5,920 bases of DNA from Candidatus Sulfotelmatobacter sp. (GTDB lineage Bacteria > Acidobacteriota > Terriglobia > Terriglobales > Acidobacteriaceae): assembly GCA_030044775.1 (NCBI GenBank), contig JASICF010000263.1, positions 1-5,920 of the forward strand, written 5' to 3'. Under the pieces are notes generated by a model. That model ran no database searches. It was not told where the DNA came from and saw nothing but the letters and a program-made list of their open reading frames with translations. The translations under genes and the position numbers were made by a program. This document shows, piece by piece, positions 4,281 to 5,920 of the stretch (its first letter is position 1; each line of letters opens with the position of its first letter).

Positions 4281-5920
4281 GATTTTCCTATCCCACATCT
4301 GGCTGATTCCGCTCTTCCCCGCGTTCGGCGCGGCGGTCATGTTCTTCTTCGGCCGAAGGCTGCAGAAGGCTTCGGTCAGCGCCGTCTGCGTCGGCATGGT
4401 CGCGCTCGCGTTCGTGATGTCTTGCGGGGCGGTGTGGCAATATACGGCATGGTCCTCCTCGCCGGAGCATTATCGCCAGCCCTATCAGACTGTTCTCTAC
4501 ACCTGGCTCGGCAGCGGCACCGGTCATTTCACTTACGCAATGCATGACGGGTCGCCTGCGCAGTTTCAAGCCGACGCTGGTTTTCTGCTTGATCCGCTTT
4601 CCAGCATCTGGCTCCTGTTCGTCACCGGCGTTGGAATGCTGATCCACGTCTATTCGACCGGCTACATGGCGCATGAAGGCGGATATTACCGCTTCTTCGG
4701 ATATCTCAACCTCTTCATGTTTTCCATGCTGACCCTGATCCTTGCCAACAACTACGTCTTACTGTTCGTGGGTTGGGAAGGCGTCGGCTTGTGCTCGTAT
4801 CTGTTGATCGGATTTTATTTCCATCGCAAGTCGGCAACGGATGCCGGAAACAAAGCGTTCATCGTCAATCGCATCGGCGATGCGGCATTCATTCTCGGAA
4901 TGTTTTTTATCGCCTGGTATTTCGGATCGCTGCGCTTTGCCGACGTTACCGAGATTGCCCGTAGCGGACGTTTCGCAGTCGGCGATCCCATCATTACTGC
5001 CGCGACGTTGCTCTTGTTCATTGGCGCCTGCGGAAAGTCGGCGCAGCTTCCTCTTTATGTCTGGCTGCCAGACGCCATGGAAGGACCCACGCCCGTCTCC
5101 GCGCTCATTCACGCAGCGACCATGGTCACGGCCGGGGTTTACATGGTGGCGCGGTCTAATGCGCTTTTCGTCCTCGCGCCCACATCAATGAAGACGGTCG
5201 CCATCATCGGCGCAATCACCGCCATGTTTGCCGCCTCGATCGGCCTGGTGCAGAACGACATCAAGCGCGTGCTCGCCTATTCGACGGTTTCGCAACTCGG
5301 TTACATGTTTCTTGCGTTGGGCGTCGGAGCGTTTGCCGCCGGCGTTTTTCACGTCTTCACGCACGCATTCTTCAAGGCATTGTTGTTCCTCGGTGCAGGC
5401 TCTGTAATCCATGCAATGTCCGGCGAGCAGGATATGCGCCACATGGGCGATCTGTGGCATCGCACGCGAACCACGCACGCAACCATGTTCGTCGCGACTC
5501 TGGCCATCGCCGGCATTTTCCCCTTCGCTGGATTCTTCTCCAAAGACGCCATTCTCTGGGAGACGTGGTCGCGCGAGGGCGGCGCTTACCGCGTTCTCTG
5601 GTACATCGGTTATGCCACCGCGTTCATGACTGCCTTCTACATGTTCCGGCTGATGTATCTGACTTTTCACGGACGCCCACGGATGAGCCATGAAGTGGAA
5701 CACCATATTCACGAGTCGCCACGATCGATGACCGTGCCATTAATTGCGCTTGCTCTTTGTGCCATAGCAGCCGGATGGTTGGGCTGGCCGCACAGCCTCG
5801 GCGGATCGGATCGGTTCACGGCATTTCTTGAACCTGTCTTCCAGCCCTCGGCGCGCGTGTTTCAGATCGAGGGACAAACCGGACAGCTGGTCACAGGAGT
5901 CGAGGAAGAGAAGAACACGG
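4279..5920 (+). CDS. nuoL: NADH-quinone oxidoreductase subunit L (ND5-type antiporter-like subunit), 3' end outside the window
   Basis: The terminal antiporter-like proton-pumping subunit of the membrane arm; 547 codons are visible and the last helices (including the long lateral helix expected in a ~610-residue protein) lie beyond the right edge. Proton-path residues match E. coli NuoL at near-constant offset: Glu167 (GWEGVGLCS, Glu144), Asp201 (NRIGDAAF, Asp178), Lys253 (CGKSAQLPL, Lys229), His278 (ALIHAATM, His254), His358, His362 and Lys366 (FHVFTHAFFKALLFLGAGS), and Lys422 (GFFSKD, Lys399). The start is unusual. After the in-frame TAG at 4273-4275 there is no ATG, GTG or TTG before ATG 4339, which would remove the conserved first helix IWLIPLFPAFGAAV. 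CTG 4279, 7 nt after AGGAG, keeps that helix and is preferred; ATT 4282 is a weaker alternative. An automated caller would probably start at 4339. The gene is family-certain, the start is not. Confidence 0.93.
   Translation, partial: MIFLSHIWLIPLFPAFGAAVMFFFGRRLQKASVSAVCVGMVALAFVMSCGAVWQYTAWSSSPEHYRQPYQTVLYTWLGSGTGHFTYAMHDGSPAQFQADAGFLLDPLSSIWLLFVTGVGMLIHVYSTGYMAHEGGYYRFFGYLNLFMFSMLTLILANNYVLLFVGWEGVGLCSYLLIGFYFHRKSATDAGNKAFIVNRIGDAAFILGMFFIAWYFGSLRFADVTEIARSGRFAVGDPIITAATLLLFIGACGKSAQLPLYVWLPDAMEGPTPVSALIHAATMVTAGVYMVARSNALFVLAPTSMKTVAIIGAITAMFAASIGLVQNDIKRVLAYSTVSQLGYMFLALGVGAFAAGVFHVFTHAFFKALLFLGAGSVIHAMSGEQDMRHMGDLWHRTRTTHATMFVATLAIAGIFPFAGFFSKDAILWETWSREGGAYRVLWYIGYATAFMTAFYMFRLMYLTFHGRPRMSHEVEHHIHESPRSMTVPLIALALCAIAAGWLGWPHSLGGSDRFTAFLEPVFQPSARVFQIEGQTGQLVTGVEEEKNT

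Larger units (their letters stand above)
4201..4281 (+). repeat. Imperfect 25-bp inverted repeat between nuoK and nuoL
   Basis: The left arm at 4201-4225 and the right arm at 4257-4281 are complementary at 22 of 25 positions, with a single mismatch (4206/4276) and one 2x2 internal loop (4212-4213/4269-4270); the loop between the arms is 31 nt. The longest unbroken stem is 12 bp (CTAGCTTCTAGC at 4214-4225 with GCTAGAAGCTAG at 4257-4268). The same 12-mer also occurs at 4250-4261, so the stem can form in a second register shifted by 7 nt. In mRNA the right arm would contain the putative nuoL Shine-Dalgarno and start codon. No T-tract follows. Confidence 0.8.

Noticed and set aside
4201..4281. 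CRISPR array or intrinsic terminator in the nuoK-nuoL gap
   Set aside because: The repeat unit is 7 bp without spacers, and no T-tract follows the stem.
4339..5920. ATG 4339 as the nuoL start
   Set aside because: It removes the conserved first helix and has no Shine-Dalgarno; it is kept only as the fallback start.
4279..5920. Frameshift or pseudogenisation of nuoL
   Set aside because: I translated the frame to the right edge without a stop, and the proton-path residues I compared are all present; only the start codon is abnormal.

Overview
The window is one contiguous piece of a respiratory complex I (proton-pumping NADH:quinone oxidoreductase, nuo) operon, all on the + strand. From left to right it holds nuoC (166-822), nuoD (828-1979), nuoH (1979-3256), nuoJ (3244-3756), nuoK (3838-4188) and the first ~547 codons of nuoL (from about 4279, running off the right edge). 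Every gene is recognised from family motifs in its own translation, including the proton-path residues of NuoK and NuoL and the quinone-site residues of NuoD. The organism is most likely an acidobacterium: this rests on the GC-rich codon use, a Pro/Ala-rich N-terminal tail on NuoC, the short NuoD form and a CTTTAG-cored repeat that I recall from acidobacterial intergenic DNA. That placement is inference from memory, not a search result.

Region 1-165 has no gene I can name. Reading frame 1 is open from the left edge to tandem stops at 106-111 and might be the tail of an upstream gene (nuoB would be expected). A TTGACA box at 86-91 could belong to an internal promoter. From 166 to 3756 the genes are packed: a 5-nt gap between nuoC and nuoD, a 1-nt stop/start overlap between nuoD and nuoH, and a 13-nt overlap between nuoH and nuoJ. 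Two gaps then break the pattern and each is filled by a repeat structure. The nuoJ-nuoK gap (3757-3837) holds two palindromes sharing the core CGRCTTTAGYCG with a compensatory base-pair change, a REP-like pair. The nuoK-nuoL gap (4189-4278) holds a 7-bp tandem repeat (GCTAGAA) array facing an inverted degenerate copy of itself. This array supplies an AGGAG Shine-Dalgarno and abuts the nuoL reading frame, which has no ATG, GTG or TTG until codon 21; the best start is CTG at 4279.

Together the products build the quinone-reducing and proton-pumping parts of complex I. NuoC and NuoD form part of the peripheral connecting arm and the quinone site, NuoH is the membrane anchor that closes the quinone chamber, and NuoJ, NuoK and NuoL carry the proton path along the membrane arm. 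The genes for the NADH module (nuoE, nuoF, nuoG) are absent between nuoD and nuoH, and nuoI (the 2x[4Fe-4S] subunit) is absent between nuoH and nuoJ, so electron input to this complex must be encoded elsewhere or be unusual. No wholly new system is visible. The most unusual points are the repeat-derived nuoL translation start, the two repeat-filled gaps, the missing nuoEFG/nuoI and a ~70-residue two-helix insertion in NuoH.
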